From: CAZICM01 sp964537685
GTDB lineage: Bacteria; Myxococcota_A; Polyangia; Polyangiales; Polyangiaceae
NCBI GenBank assembly: GCA_964537685.1
Contig: CAZICM010000100.1
Location: forward strand, 1-20,993
Reading direction: 5' to 3'
Length of the DNA stretch: 20,993 bases
A program made the position numbers and the translations under genes. The notes under the pieces were generated by a model. That model saw nothing but the letters and a program-made list of their open reading frames with translations, was not told the DNA's origin and made no database searches. Position 1 is the first letter of the stretch, and the number at the start of each line of letters is the position of its first letter. Shown here one piece after another: positions 1-6,773 of this stretch.

Positions 1-1
1 G

Positions 2-589
2 GCCGTAGCCCGAGAGCCATCCATTGTGGATGGGGTGGTCGTATTCGTCGATGAGGACAATCGATTTTTGTCCCGTAACGAGATGAATATACCGGCAAAG
101 CTCGCCGAGGGCGCTCCGATATGAGTTAAAGGGAGCTTTGCCTTTGATAATGGCCTGGCACTCTTCTCGCTCGTCTGAACTGAGCTGATCCGATTCAACG
201 ATCGTCCGATGTTCTTTGTAGAGTCCCCGGATCAGCCGGATGATCGCTGCGACACAATCTTCAAATGTTTTGCCGCGTATCTCTTTAAAACTAATAAAGA
301 TGACAGGATAGCGCTGAAAATGCTTTTCCTTGTAGAACGCTCCCTTTTCGCATTGAAAGACCTTTAGATCTTCAAAGAGATGGGCGAGATTTTCGGGTCG
401 CTTCTCTAAAAAATAGCGAAGCATCGATAGATTGAGCGTTTTGCCAAAGCGGCGGGGACGGGGCAACAGAAGGGCTTCATAGCGGGTTTCGAGAAAATCG
501 ATGATCAGTTGCGATTTATCGATAAAGGTCGCTCCTTGTTCACGGAGCTTTCTAAAATCGCTGATGCCTAGGGGAGATAAAAAAGCCAT
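2..589 (-). CDS. AAA-ATPase-like / PD-(D/E)XK nuclease family protein (DUF1703 type), 3' end outside window
   Basis: Only the first 196 codons lie in the window; the gene continues past the left edge. Visible are the N-terminal family signature (PLGISDFRKLREQGATFIDK, residues 6-25), a modified Walker A loop in RPRRFGKT (44-51) and a Walker B-like stretch VLIDEYDHPI (178-187). In this family such an N-terminal ATPase-like domain is normally followed by a C-terminal PD-(D/E)XK nuclease-like domain, which would lie outside the window. The role of the family is not established; it is abundant and patchily distributed, often near mobile DNA. The start at 589 is chosen because the family alignment begins there; no good Shine-Dalgarno is seen upstream. 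The gene looks AT-richer than its neighbours, which would fit acquisition by transfer. It is divergent from the M2 peptidase, with 150 bp between the two starts. Family call is confident; function is not. Confidence 0.85.
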   Translation of the reverse strand, partial: MAFLSPLGISDFRKLREQGATFIDKSQLIIDFLETRYEALLLPRPRRFGKTLNLSMLRYFLEKRPENLAHLFEDLKVFQCEKGAFYKEKHFQRYPVIFISFKEIRGKTFEDCVAAIIRLIRGLYKEHRTIVESDQLSSDEREECQAIIKGKAPFNSYRSALGELCRYIHLVTGQKSIVLIDEYDHPIHNGWLSGYG

Positions 590-638
590 GGCAGAAGTGG
601 GTGTACGCGAGAGGCTGGAGGCGGTCAAGGCTTTTCAC

Positions 639-667
639 TTCCCTGCACCATTCACCCATTCCCTGCA
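639..667. repeat. 9-bp direct repeat, 20-bp period, in the divergent intergenic region
   Basis: TTCCCTGCA occurs at 639-647 and again at 659-667, a centre-to-centre spacing of 20 bp (about two helical turns). It lies between the divergent starts at 589 and 740, so it could be a paired operator, but nothing else supports that. Confidence 0.3.
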
Positions 668-739
668 AAATTGCTAAAGGCGCATCGCTCCTCCAGCGGA
701 TTGTGTTAAGAGGGCAAATGCTTGTGTTGGAGACGAACG

Positions 740-2713
740 ATGCCCAAAAAAGCCCGTACAAAGAACGCCCGTTCCCTTTGGTTTTCGCTGTTGCCCGCTG
801 TGCTGATCGGCTGTGCGACGAGCGACAGTGCTAGCACGGAGGCTAAATGTCCGCCTTCGGTCATCGCTTCGGGCGATGCGGCGCCCAGGAAAAATCCGCC
901 TCCCGAGCCTCCTGCCGATGGGCCTTCCGTCGATGAAGCCAAGGCTTTTGTCGATACGGTAAATGCCGATCTCAAAAAGCTGTGGACGCGCTCGGCGAGG
1001 GCCGGCTGGGTCAACCAAACCTTTATTACGGAAGATACCGATCAGCTTTCGGCGGCCGCCGAAGAAAGCAATATGGAGTACCTGAGCCGTACCATTTCGG
1101 CGGCCACGCGCTTCGATCCAATCCTAAAAGATTTGCCCGCGGAGACGGCGCGCATGCTGCATTTGCTAAAAATCGCAAGCGTGCTTCCTGCGCCCAACGA
1201 TGAAAAGCAAAGGTCGGAGCTGGCCGAGATTTCGGTAGCGATGCAGAGCACCTACGGCAAGGGCAAATATTGTCCCGCAAAGGAGTTTAATGGCAAAAAG
1301 AGTGCTTTGGCCAATGTCAAGGGAAAAGATGGCAAGGTCAAAACGTGTCTCACCCTTCAAGATCTGTCCAATGTGATGGAGTCCAGCCGGAATTGGGATG
1401 AGCTGCTTGAGGCGTGGGCGGGCTGGCATCAGATTGCGGTGCCTATTCGCGAGAAGTTTCAGCGCTATGTCGAGCTGGGCAATAAGGGGGCGAAAGAGAT
1501 TGGTTTTCAGGATTTAGGGGCGCTGTGGCGTTCGGGTTACGATATGCCGCCCGAGGCGTTTGAGGCGGAGACCGAGCGGCTATGGCAGCAGGTGAAGCCT
1601 TTATACGATGAGCTTCATTGCTATGTGCGCGCCAGGCTGAGGCAGCATTATGGCAAAGATAAGATCGGCGCTAAAGATCCTATTCCGGCCCATCTGCTTG
1701 GGAATATGTGGGCTCAGGAGTGGAACAATATTTATCCTTTGGTCGAGCCTTTTCCCGGCGAGGCTTCGCTGGATGTGACCAAGGCGCTTAAGGATAAGAA
1801 GTATGATGAAATTAAGATGGTGAAGAAGGCCGAGGCTTTTTTTACGTCGCTCGGGATGACCAGCCTTCCCGAGACGTTTTGGGATAGGTCGCTGTTCAAA
1901 AAGCCCGAGGGCAGGGATGTGGTATGCCATGCGAGCGCCTGGGATGTGACCTATTCAGGCGATATCCGCATTAAGATGTGTATTGAAATTAAGGAAGAGG
2001 ACTTCGTGACCATTCATCATGAATTGGGTCACGATTATTATTATGCGTATTATCATAAGATGCCGGTTCTATTTCAGCAGGGAGCCAATGATGGCTTTCA
2101 TGAGGGCATTGGCGATACGCTGGCTTTGTCGGTAACGCCCGGTTATTTAAAGAATATCGGCCTGTTTGATAAAGTGAGCGACAATCCCAAGGCCGAGACC
2201 AATTTCCTCTTGAAGCAGGCGATTGAAAAGGTGGCGTTTTTGCCTTTTGGAAAGCTTATCGATCAATGGCGGTGGGATGTCTTTTCAGGCAAAATCCCGC
2301 CCTCGGCCTATACCCAAGCCTGGACGGAGCTGCGCAGGAAATATCAGGGTATCGCGCCTTCTGTGCCCAGGTCCGAAGCCGATTTCGATCCCGGCGCGAA
2401 ATATCATGTCCCCGCCAATACGCCTTATGTGCGCTATTTCTTGGCGCGAATTTATCAGTTCCAGTTCCATAAGGCGCTCTGTGAGGTGGCAGGCCATAAA
2501 GGGCCGCTTCATACTTGTTCGATTTATGGAAGCAAGGCGGCGGGCGATAAAATGAAGGCGATGCTGGCGATGGGTGCGAGCAGGCCCTGGCCCGAAGCCA
2601 TGAAAGCCATTACGGGCCAGTCCAATGCGGATGCTCAGCCTTTGCTGGAATATTTCGAGCCGCTTCGTAAGTGGCTGAAAGATCAGACCAAAGGCGAAAC
2701 ATGTGGTTGGTAG
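740..2713 (+). CDS. Lipoprotein M2-family peptidyl-dipeptidase (angiotensin-converting-enzyme-like zinc metallopeptidase)
   Basis: This 657-residue protein belongs to peptidase family M2, whose members remove C-terminal dipeptides from oligopeptides with one catalytic zinc. The zinc motif HELGH is at residues 427-431, and the third ligand Glu455 lies in GFHEGIGD. The gap of 24 residues between the last motif histidine and this glutamate equals that in human ACE. The N-terminus (residues 1-25) has basic residues, a hydrophobic stretch and a lipobox LIGC with Cys25, so export and lipid anchoring are expected. The ATG at 740 is chosen over the in-frame TTG at 722 because GGAG lies 7-8 bases upstream and the signal peptide begins there. 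A proline/glutamate-rich linker follows the lipobox. No operon partner is evident: the upstream gene is divergent and the next gene starts 173 bp downstream. The family call is very secure; the natural substrate is unknown. Confidence 0.95.
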   Translation: MPKKARTKNARSLWFSLLPAVLIGCATSDSASTEAKCPPSVIASGDAAPRKNPPPEPPADGPSVDEAKAFVDTVNADLKKLWTRSARAGWVNQTFITEDTDQLSAAAEESNMEYLSRTISAATRFDPILKDLPAETARMLHLLKIASVLPAPNDEKQRSELAEISVAMQSTYGKGKYCPAKEFNGKKSALANVKGKDGKVKTCLTLQDLSNVMESSRNWDELLEAWAGWHQIAVPIREKFQRYVELGNKGAKEIGFQDLGALWRSGYDMPPEAFEAETERLWQQVKPLYDELHCYVRARLRQHYGKDKIGAKDPIPAHLLGNMWAQEWNNIYPLVEPFPGEASLDVTKALKDKKYDEIKMVKKAEAFFTSLGMTSLPETFWDRSLFKKPEGRDVVCHASAWDVTYSGDIRIKMCIEIKEEDFVTIHHELGHDYYYAYYHKMPVLFQQGANDGFHEGIGDTLALSVTPGYLKNIGLFDKVSDNPKAETNFLLKQAIEKVAFLPFGKLIDQWRWDVFSGKIPPSAYTQAWTELRRKYQGIAPSVPRSEADFDPGAKYHVPANTPYVRYFLARIYQFQFHKALCEVAGHKGPLHTCSIYGSKAAGDKMKAMLAMGASRPWPEAMKAITGQSNADAQPLLEYFEPLRKWLKDQTKGETCGW

Positions 2714-2733
2714 AATGCACAATCGGGGGGAAG

Positions 2734-2785
2734 CTTGATATTTGTGCCGAATGGTACATCAAGGATGACGAAATTCTTCTTTTTT
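2734..2785 (+). terminator. Possible terminator after the M2 peptidase gene
   Basis: CTTGA (2734-2738) pairs with TCAAG (2759-2763), and TGTGCC pairs with GGTACA inside it around a GAAT loop, leaving a small bulge. A T-tract follows only at 2780-2785, about 16 bases after the stem, which is too far for a classical intrinsic terminator. Weak call. Confidence 0.25.
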
Positions 2786-2886
2786 AACCTGCACATCCTC
2801 TTTGTTTTTGGTAGGCATAGCGCGTGCCGATGAAATTGAAGTGATGCTCACTTCTTTCGCGGCGCGTAAGGAGAATTGCTTTCACT

Positions 2887-3120
2887 ATGAAAATGCTCAA
2901 AGGTTCGATGCTTCTTGGTGTGATTGCGCTTGTTGCGATGGCTGGTCTCGCTGCTTGTGGTGACGAGACCGAGACCACGACGTCAACGTCGTCTTCCAGC
3001 TCGTCGACTGGTTCGACGTCCAGCAGCACCGGTTCCACGTCCTCCAGCGGTGGTACGGCTGGTATGGGCGGTATGGGCATGGGCGGCGCGGGCGGTGCAG
3101 GCGGCGCGGGCGGCAACTAA
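2887..3120 (+). CDS. Small Ser/Thr- and Gly-rich lipoprotein, paralogue of the next gene
   Basis: This 77-residue protein consists of a lipoprotein signal peptide with lipobox LAAC (Cys24), the sequence GDETET right after the cysteine, a Ser/Thr/Gly tract (about residues 31-54), and a Gly/Met/Ala tail ending in repeated GGA units. It has no recognisable folded domain. Residues 1-30 and the serine tract closely match the start of the lipoprotein encoded at 3466-4122, so the two share ancestry. AAGGAG at 2868-2873 lies 13 bases before the ATG. An intrinsic terminator follows at 3186-3241. It may be a truncated or decayed copy of the larger paralogue, or a short surface lipoprotein in its own right; export and lipidation are well supported, function is unknown. 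Confidence 0.8.
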   Translation: MKMLKGSMLLGVIALVAMAGLAACGDETETTTSTSSSSSSTGSTSSSTGSTSSSGGTAGMGGMGMGGAGGAGGAGGN

Positions 3121-3185
3121 ATCGCCGAGCTTGCCGGCGGATCGGCCAAATCTATAAGTATTTGCGCTGGTCGCCGGTAGGCATG

Positions 3186-3241
3186 GGAAGGGCGCGGTCT
3201 TCTTTTGTTCCTAGACAAGGAAGGCTGCGCTCTTTCTTTTT
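3186..3241 (+). terminator. Intrinsic terminator of the small lipoprotein gene
   Basis: Bases 3190-3202 pair with 3220-3232 over 13 positions, counting three G-U wobbles. The stem can extend outward to 3186 and 3236. The loop is 17 bases and a T-rich tail follows (3233-3241). The left arm contains GGCGCGGTCTT, which recurs in the terminator at 4159-4198. Confidence 0.65.
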
Positions 3242-3408
3242 ATGCTGTCCCATACGGATTCGATAGCGATGCATTTGTTGTTCAGGTGCTCCGCATTGCA
3301 TAAATCAAGCGTTTCATGTGCGATGGCGAACAAGGGTTACGCTGTGCGGCGCGGGCGTGGATCTATAAGAGACGCATCGAAAATCGATGTACCAAGGCCA
3401 ACTAGCTA

Positions 3409-3437
3409 TTGACAGGAAGCGCGGTATTTTGTCGCAT
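3409..3437 (+). promoter_or_regulatory. Possible sigma-70-type promoter of the Cys-rich lipoprotein gene
   Basis: A perfect TTGACA (3409-3414) is followed after 17 bases by TCGCAT (3432-3437), which matches the -10 consensus at only three positions. It would place the transcription start about 20 bases before the ATG at 3466. Confidence 0.3.
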
Positions 3438-3465
3438 GGAAGCTTGCAGAGGAGATTGGCTTTTT

Positions 3466-4122
3466 ATGAAGACATTTAAAGGTTTGATGTTGGTTGGTTT
3501 TGTTGCGGTTTGTGGTGCTTTCGGCCTCGTCGCTTGCGGTGATGAGACTGGGGAGACCACGGGTGGTAGTTCTTCGTCTTCTTCTTCCAGCACGTCGACA
3601 TCTTCTTCGAGCACGAGCACGAGCTCGTCCTCCAGCGGCAGCGCGGCTGTAAGCTGCGGCGATTACTGCGCCGCCGTGATGAAGAACTGTACGGGCGCTA
3701 CTGCTCAGTATGGTTCGGAAGCGGAATGTACCGCTGCGTGTACGATGCTCGAGACAGCCGGCAAGCTCGGCATGCCTGCGGATACCTCGGGTGATACGGT
3801 GGGCTGCCGCTTGTATCACGCGGGTGCGGCTGCCATGGATGCCGCGACCCATTGCGCGCATGCGGGTCCGTTCGGCGGCGGCGTTTGCGGCGATCTGTGC
3901 GAGAACTTCTGCACGCTCGCGACCGCGACTTGCAAGACCGAGTATCCGGATGCGGCTACCTGCGCGACCGATTGTACGGGTTATGCCAAGGATCCCGCCT
4001 ATTCGTATCAAGCCACGGGTGATAACTACGCTTGCCGTGCTTACCACTTGACGGCGGCGGTTGCGGATGCGGCGACGCACTGCGAGCACACCAGCAAGAC
4101 GAGCAGCATCTGTAAGCAATAG
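3466..4122 (+). CDS. Lipoprotein with two tandem 8-cysteine repeats
   Basis: This 218-residue lipoprotein has lipobox LVAC (Cys24), then GDETGE, a serine/threonine tract (about 35-57) and two tandem cysteine-rich units. Unit 1 has Cys at 64, 68, 75, 88, 92, 114, 130 and 141; unit 2 has Cys at 145, 149, 156, 166, 170, 190, 206 and 216. The spacings correspond almost exactly, so the second half is an internal duplication. Each unit contains CRxYH (114-118, 190-194) followed by DAATHC. The ATG at 3466 is preferred over the upstream in-frame TTG (3409) because AGAGGAG lies 11 bases ahead and the signal peptide starts there. Sixteen paired-looking cysteines outside the cytoplasm suggest a disulfide-stapled surface domain; the invariant Tyr-His and His-Cys could instead bind a metal, which is speculation. 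I do not recognise a named family. Confidence 0.88.
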   Translation: MKTFKGLMLVGFVAVCGAFGLVACGDETGETTGGSSSSSSSSTSTSSSSTSTSSSSSGSAAVSCGDYCAAVMKNCTGATAQYGSEAECTAACTMLETAGKLGMPADTSGDTVGCRLYHAGAAAMDAATHCAHAGPFGGGVCGDLCENFCTLATATCKTEYPDAATCATDCTGYAKDPAYSYQATGDNYACRAYHLTAAVADAATHCEHTSKTSSICKQ

Positions 4123-4158
4123 GCTGGAATAACCGCTTCCAATGCGCGGATAGCGGAT

Positions 4159-4198
4159 AAAAAAAGAGGCGCGGTCTTTGATAGGCCGCGCCTTTTTG
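4159..4198. terminator. Bidirectional intrinsic terminator
   Basis: AGGCGCGG (4167-4174) pairs perfectly with CCGCGCCT (4186-4193) around an 11-base loop. A T-run (4193-4197) follows on the plus strand and an A-run (4159-4165) precedes it, which becomes a T-run for minus-strand transcripts. It therefore serves both the Cys-rich lipoprotein gene and the convergent gene ending at 4248. Confidence 0.85.
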
Positions 4199-4210
4199 TA
4201 TTTATGGGGA

Positions 4211-4235
4211 AATCAATCGATTGAGATTGATCAAT
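4211..4235. repeat. Two adjacent short palindromes
   Basis: TCAATCGATTGA (4213-4224) and ATTGATCAAT (4226-4235) are perfect palindromes. ATCAATC and GATTGAT can also pair with each other as one hairpin. They sit between the bidirectional terminator and the end of the IgGFc-type gene. No function is assigned. Confidence 0.35.
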
Positions 4236-4247
4236 GAATAACAAAAA

Positions 4248-6122
4248 TCAGTTCGGAACAGGAGGCACCACGACGTTATTGATCGTTCCCACATTGCCGC
4301 CCGCGGGATATCCATAAGAGGCATACCAGTCGGTGCCCCAGACCGTAATGCCAAATTTGCCGTTGCTCGTGGCTTCATGGCGGCTGGTGTTGCACGCGGG
4401 GGTCACTGCATTGAAGCCGCGGATTAAGTCCACATGGGCGACTTCGTATTGGCCCGATGAGCCGACGGCCTGCCATCCCGTAACTTCGCCCAAACAAGCG
4501 ATGTTTACGGGTTCAAATCCTTTGGCGCCCGCGACGCGCGTGATGACGAGGTTGGTTGTCGCGTAGGTGGGGTCGGTGAAGAAGACGTAGCGCTGAAGGA
4601 ATTGCGCGGGAGGCAGCGAAAATACCCATTCTTCGTCGCCCAAATCGCAGTTGCCTCCGCCGTATTCAGGACCGCAGCCGGGGCGGCCGTTGGGTGGGCG
4701 GCCAGGCATGTAATGCGTCACCGCAAAGGGATGATCGCCGTCCTGCGAGCGGACGGTGAAGAGCGCTTGGGTCTCGAATTCGGCGACTTGGCCCGCGTTG
4801 AGTGTAGAGGGTGCGCCGTTGGGCGGAGCCGGATCCCAGGTGAGCTGGGTGCCGTCGACGACGCCGAGAAGCCGGTAGGGAATGCTTTCGCTGCCTAGAC
4901 TGGCTAGGCGGGTGACGACGTTGGTGCCCACGTATTCGCTGCCCAGCGCGCTGATGGGAAGAATTTGCTGATGCGCCGATTCTTGGCCTCCGCCTCCAGG
5001 CGATGTCTGCGTTCCCACGCCCAAATAGGTGCTTCCCGCCCATACGCCCACCGGCTGATCGCTTTGGAAAATGGTGCCGGTGGGATCGGCGCCGATCCAC
5101 TGAATCATTTCGCCCTTGTTGATGACGAAATTGTTGGTTTGGCCCGCGTTGGCCGTCGGCAATGCGCCGCCTCCGGGCAAATTGGTGGAGGGAAGGACGC
5201 TTAGCTTGGTTCCGTCCACGGTGCCTACCAGCATGGTCCACAACTGGCCTCCCCCCTGGGGATGAGGCGCGACGGTGTAATAGTTCGTTCCCCAGCTTGC
5301 GAAGGGAAGCAGCAAGGAAGCGCTGGGCAAATAGCTCTTGGCGCCGCCATAGGGCAGGATGTCGTAGGCCGTGACGGGCGTGTCGGTGGTCACGCGGAAG
5401 GCTTTCCCACCGTTGCCCGAGCCCTGAATGGCCGCGTCAAAGGTGACGGCGGGTGTGACGGGGCAGGTGAGAGGGCTGCCCAAATCGTGCTTGGCGCCGG
5501 GCTGATGCGACAAAAAGAGTACGGCGACTTCATTGGGCGGAAGGCCCGTTGCTGGAATGGGGTCGTAGGTGGTGGAGGCGCCCGTGCCTTTGGGAATACG
5601 GCCAAATTGCGTGGCATCGAAGGTCTGGCCATCGCGTTCCACGGTGATTTTCACCGGGCGGCTCCAGGTATTGGCCAAAAAGACGGCATAGCAAGTGCCC
5701 CAGTAATTGCTGGGCCCGCTGCCGTTGGCATAGAAGGGCGGATCGGGCGCGAAATAATCGCAGCCGGTCGAACCTTGGGTTTTGGCGGCAGCTTCGCAGG
5801 CAGGAATGCATTGGCCTTGGAAACAGCCTTGATCTGAAGGACACGTCATCAGAACCGTGCCGTTTTCATCGGTCACGCTCTGCAAGTCGGCCGAACAGGC
5901 ATTGCCCACGCTGCTTCCACCGCCGCCTCCATTGCCACAGCCGAAGACGCAGCCGCTTGAGCCGGTGGAGGTCGAACTGCTTCCGCTTCCGGACCCGCTG
6001 CCGCCTTCACCGGTATTGAATGTGCGTTCGCGCGGGCCTGCGCTGCATGCGGCTGCAATCGTGCCAAGGCTCAAAACAACGGCCGTACAACCGAGAACAA
6101 AATAAAAGGGACGCTGGCTCAT
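4248..6122 (-). CDS. IgGFc-binding-type N-terminal domain lipoprotein
   Basis: This 624-residue exported protein starts with a lipoprotein signal peptide (lipobox AAAC, Cys26), then a Gly/Ser low-complexity spacer (about 38-75) with a few cysteines, and a short Cys-rich segment (about 75-125). The remainder resembles the IgGFc-binding protein N-terminal domain family, recognised by the pattern of an early WGTCYAVFLAN segment, beta-rich repeats and a final Trp-Gly-Thr-rich stretch (about 135-620). Such proteins are numerous in Myxococcota as surface proteins of unknown role; the name comes from a mucosal animal homologue and does not imply antibody binding here. The start at 6122 is preferred over in-frame upstream codons (to 6218) because GAGG lies about 7 bases ahead and the signal peptide begins there. 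Its start lies 67 bp after the thpR stop in the same direction, so readthrough is possible. It ends before the bidirectional terminator at 4159-4198. Confidence 0.87.
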   Translation of the reverse strand: MSQRPFYFVLGCTAVVLSLGTIAAACSAGPRERTFNTGEGGSGSGSGSSSTSTGSSGCVFGCGNGGGGGSSVGNACSADLQSVTDENGTVLMTCPSDQGCFQGQCIPACEAAAKTQGSTGCDYFAPDPPFYANGSGPSNYWGTCYAVFLANTWSRPVKITVERDGQTFDATQFGRIPKGTGASTTYDPIPATGLPPNEVAVLFLSHQPGAKHDLGSPLTCPVTPAVTFDAAIQGSGNGGKAFRVTTDTPVTAYDILPYGGAKSYLPSASLLLPFASWGTNYYTVAPHPQGGGQLWTMLVGTVDGTKLSVLPSTNLPGGGALPTANAGQTNNFVINKGEMIQWIGADPTGTIFQSDQPVGVWAGSTYLGVGTQTSPGGGGQESAHQQILPISALGSEYVGTNVVTRLASLGSESIPYRLLGVVDGTQLTWDPAPPNGAPSTLNAGQVAEFETQALFTVRSQDGDHPFAVTHYMPGRPPNGRPGCGPEYGGGNCDLGDEEWVFSLPPAQFLQRYVFFTDPTYATTNLVITRVAGAKGFEPVNIACLGEVTGWQAVGSSGQYEVAHVDLIRGFNAVTPACNTSRHEATSNGKFGITVWGTDWYASYGYPAGGNVGTINNVVVPPVPN

Positions 6123-6189
6123 CGAGCACCTCGCTTGCTCATAAAGAATAAAAAACGTTTTGAAAGGCTCACGCGAAGGCGGGTTTGGG

Positions 6190-6768
6190 TCAACCGCTCT
6201 CTTCGGCGCCCGATGCAAAAGATGCCGTGGCGATAGGCGTGTAACGGGGGCCGGTAGGCTCTAAATCGCTGCGGAATAAGACAATTTCACCGATACGGGC
6301 GCGGCCAAAGTCGCTTTGGCCCAGGGGAGCGGCGCATGCGGCAAGGCCATGATCGCCTCCGGCTTCGCGGGCTCTTGCCAAGGTGAGATGAGCCTTGAAG
6401 GGCCGGGTTTCGGGCTTGTGGCCAAAGGGCACCAAGGCTTCGATGAGGCTCTTTTGAAGGGTATGGAGCGCATCGAGATCGCCCGCGAGCCCAGCCCAGA
6501 GCACGGTTGGCCGGTGCGCCGAGCCAAATGCGCCTCCGCCCTTAAATGACAGCGTTATTGGTGTATGCCGGGCCGCGGTGCGCTTTAAAATATCGCATAG
6601 CTCGGGCACCTTTTCGTCTTCGGTCTCTCCCAAAAAGACCAGCGTAATATGCAAATCTTTGGGATGAACCCATTTAGAGCCCGGCGATTTTTGGCGGAGC
6701 CTGGGCAGGGCGCGCTCGATGCGCTCCAGCACTTCTTTTCCGGGATCGACGGCAATGAATAGACGCAT
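6190..6768 (-). CDS. thpR: RNA 2',3'-cyclic phosphodiesterase (2'-5' RNA ligase family)
   Basis: This 192-residue cytoplasmic protein is a 2H phosphoesterase with the two hallmark HxT motifs, HIT at residues 40-42 and HLT at 127-129, each in a beta-strand context (LHITLVF and AHLTLA). The family hydrolyses RNA 2',3'-cyclic phosphate ends and can ligate 2'-5' linked RNA ends in vitro. Length and the N-terminal MRLFIAVD are typical. The ATG at 6768 lies 5 bp after the pheT stop codon, so the two are almost certainly co-transcribed and probably translationally coupled; no separate strong Shine-Dalgarno is evident. A short Ala/Ser/Glu-rich C-terminal tail is unremarkable. Confidence 0.93.
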   Translation of the reverse strand: MRLFIAVDPGKEVLERIERALPRLRQKSPGSKWVHPKDLHITLVFLGETEDEKVPELCDILKRTAARHTPITLSFKGGGAFGSAHRPTVLWAGLAGDLDALHTLQKSLIEALVPFGHKPETRPFKAHLTLARAREAGGDHGLAACAAPLGQSDFGRARIGEIVLFRSDLEPTGPRYTPIATASFASGAEESG

Positions 6769-6773
6769 GGTGT

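Larger units (their letters stand above)
3121..3465. other. 345-bp intergenic region between the paralogous lipoproteins
   Basis: It holds the terminator of the upstream gene (3186-3241), a small perfect hairpin CATCG/CGATG at about 3375-3389, a possible TTGACA promoter element (3409-3414), and the Shine-Dalgarno of the next gene (AGAGGAG, 3448-3454). I see no credible coding sequence or RNA gene in it. Confidence 0.6.

Noticed and set aside
3406..4119. 237-residue minus-strand frame opposite the Cys-rich lipoprotein
   Set aside because: Arg/Ala-rich shadow of a gene with signal peptide, Shine-Dalgarno and terminator on the plus strand.
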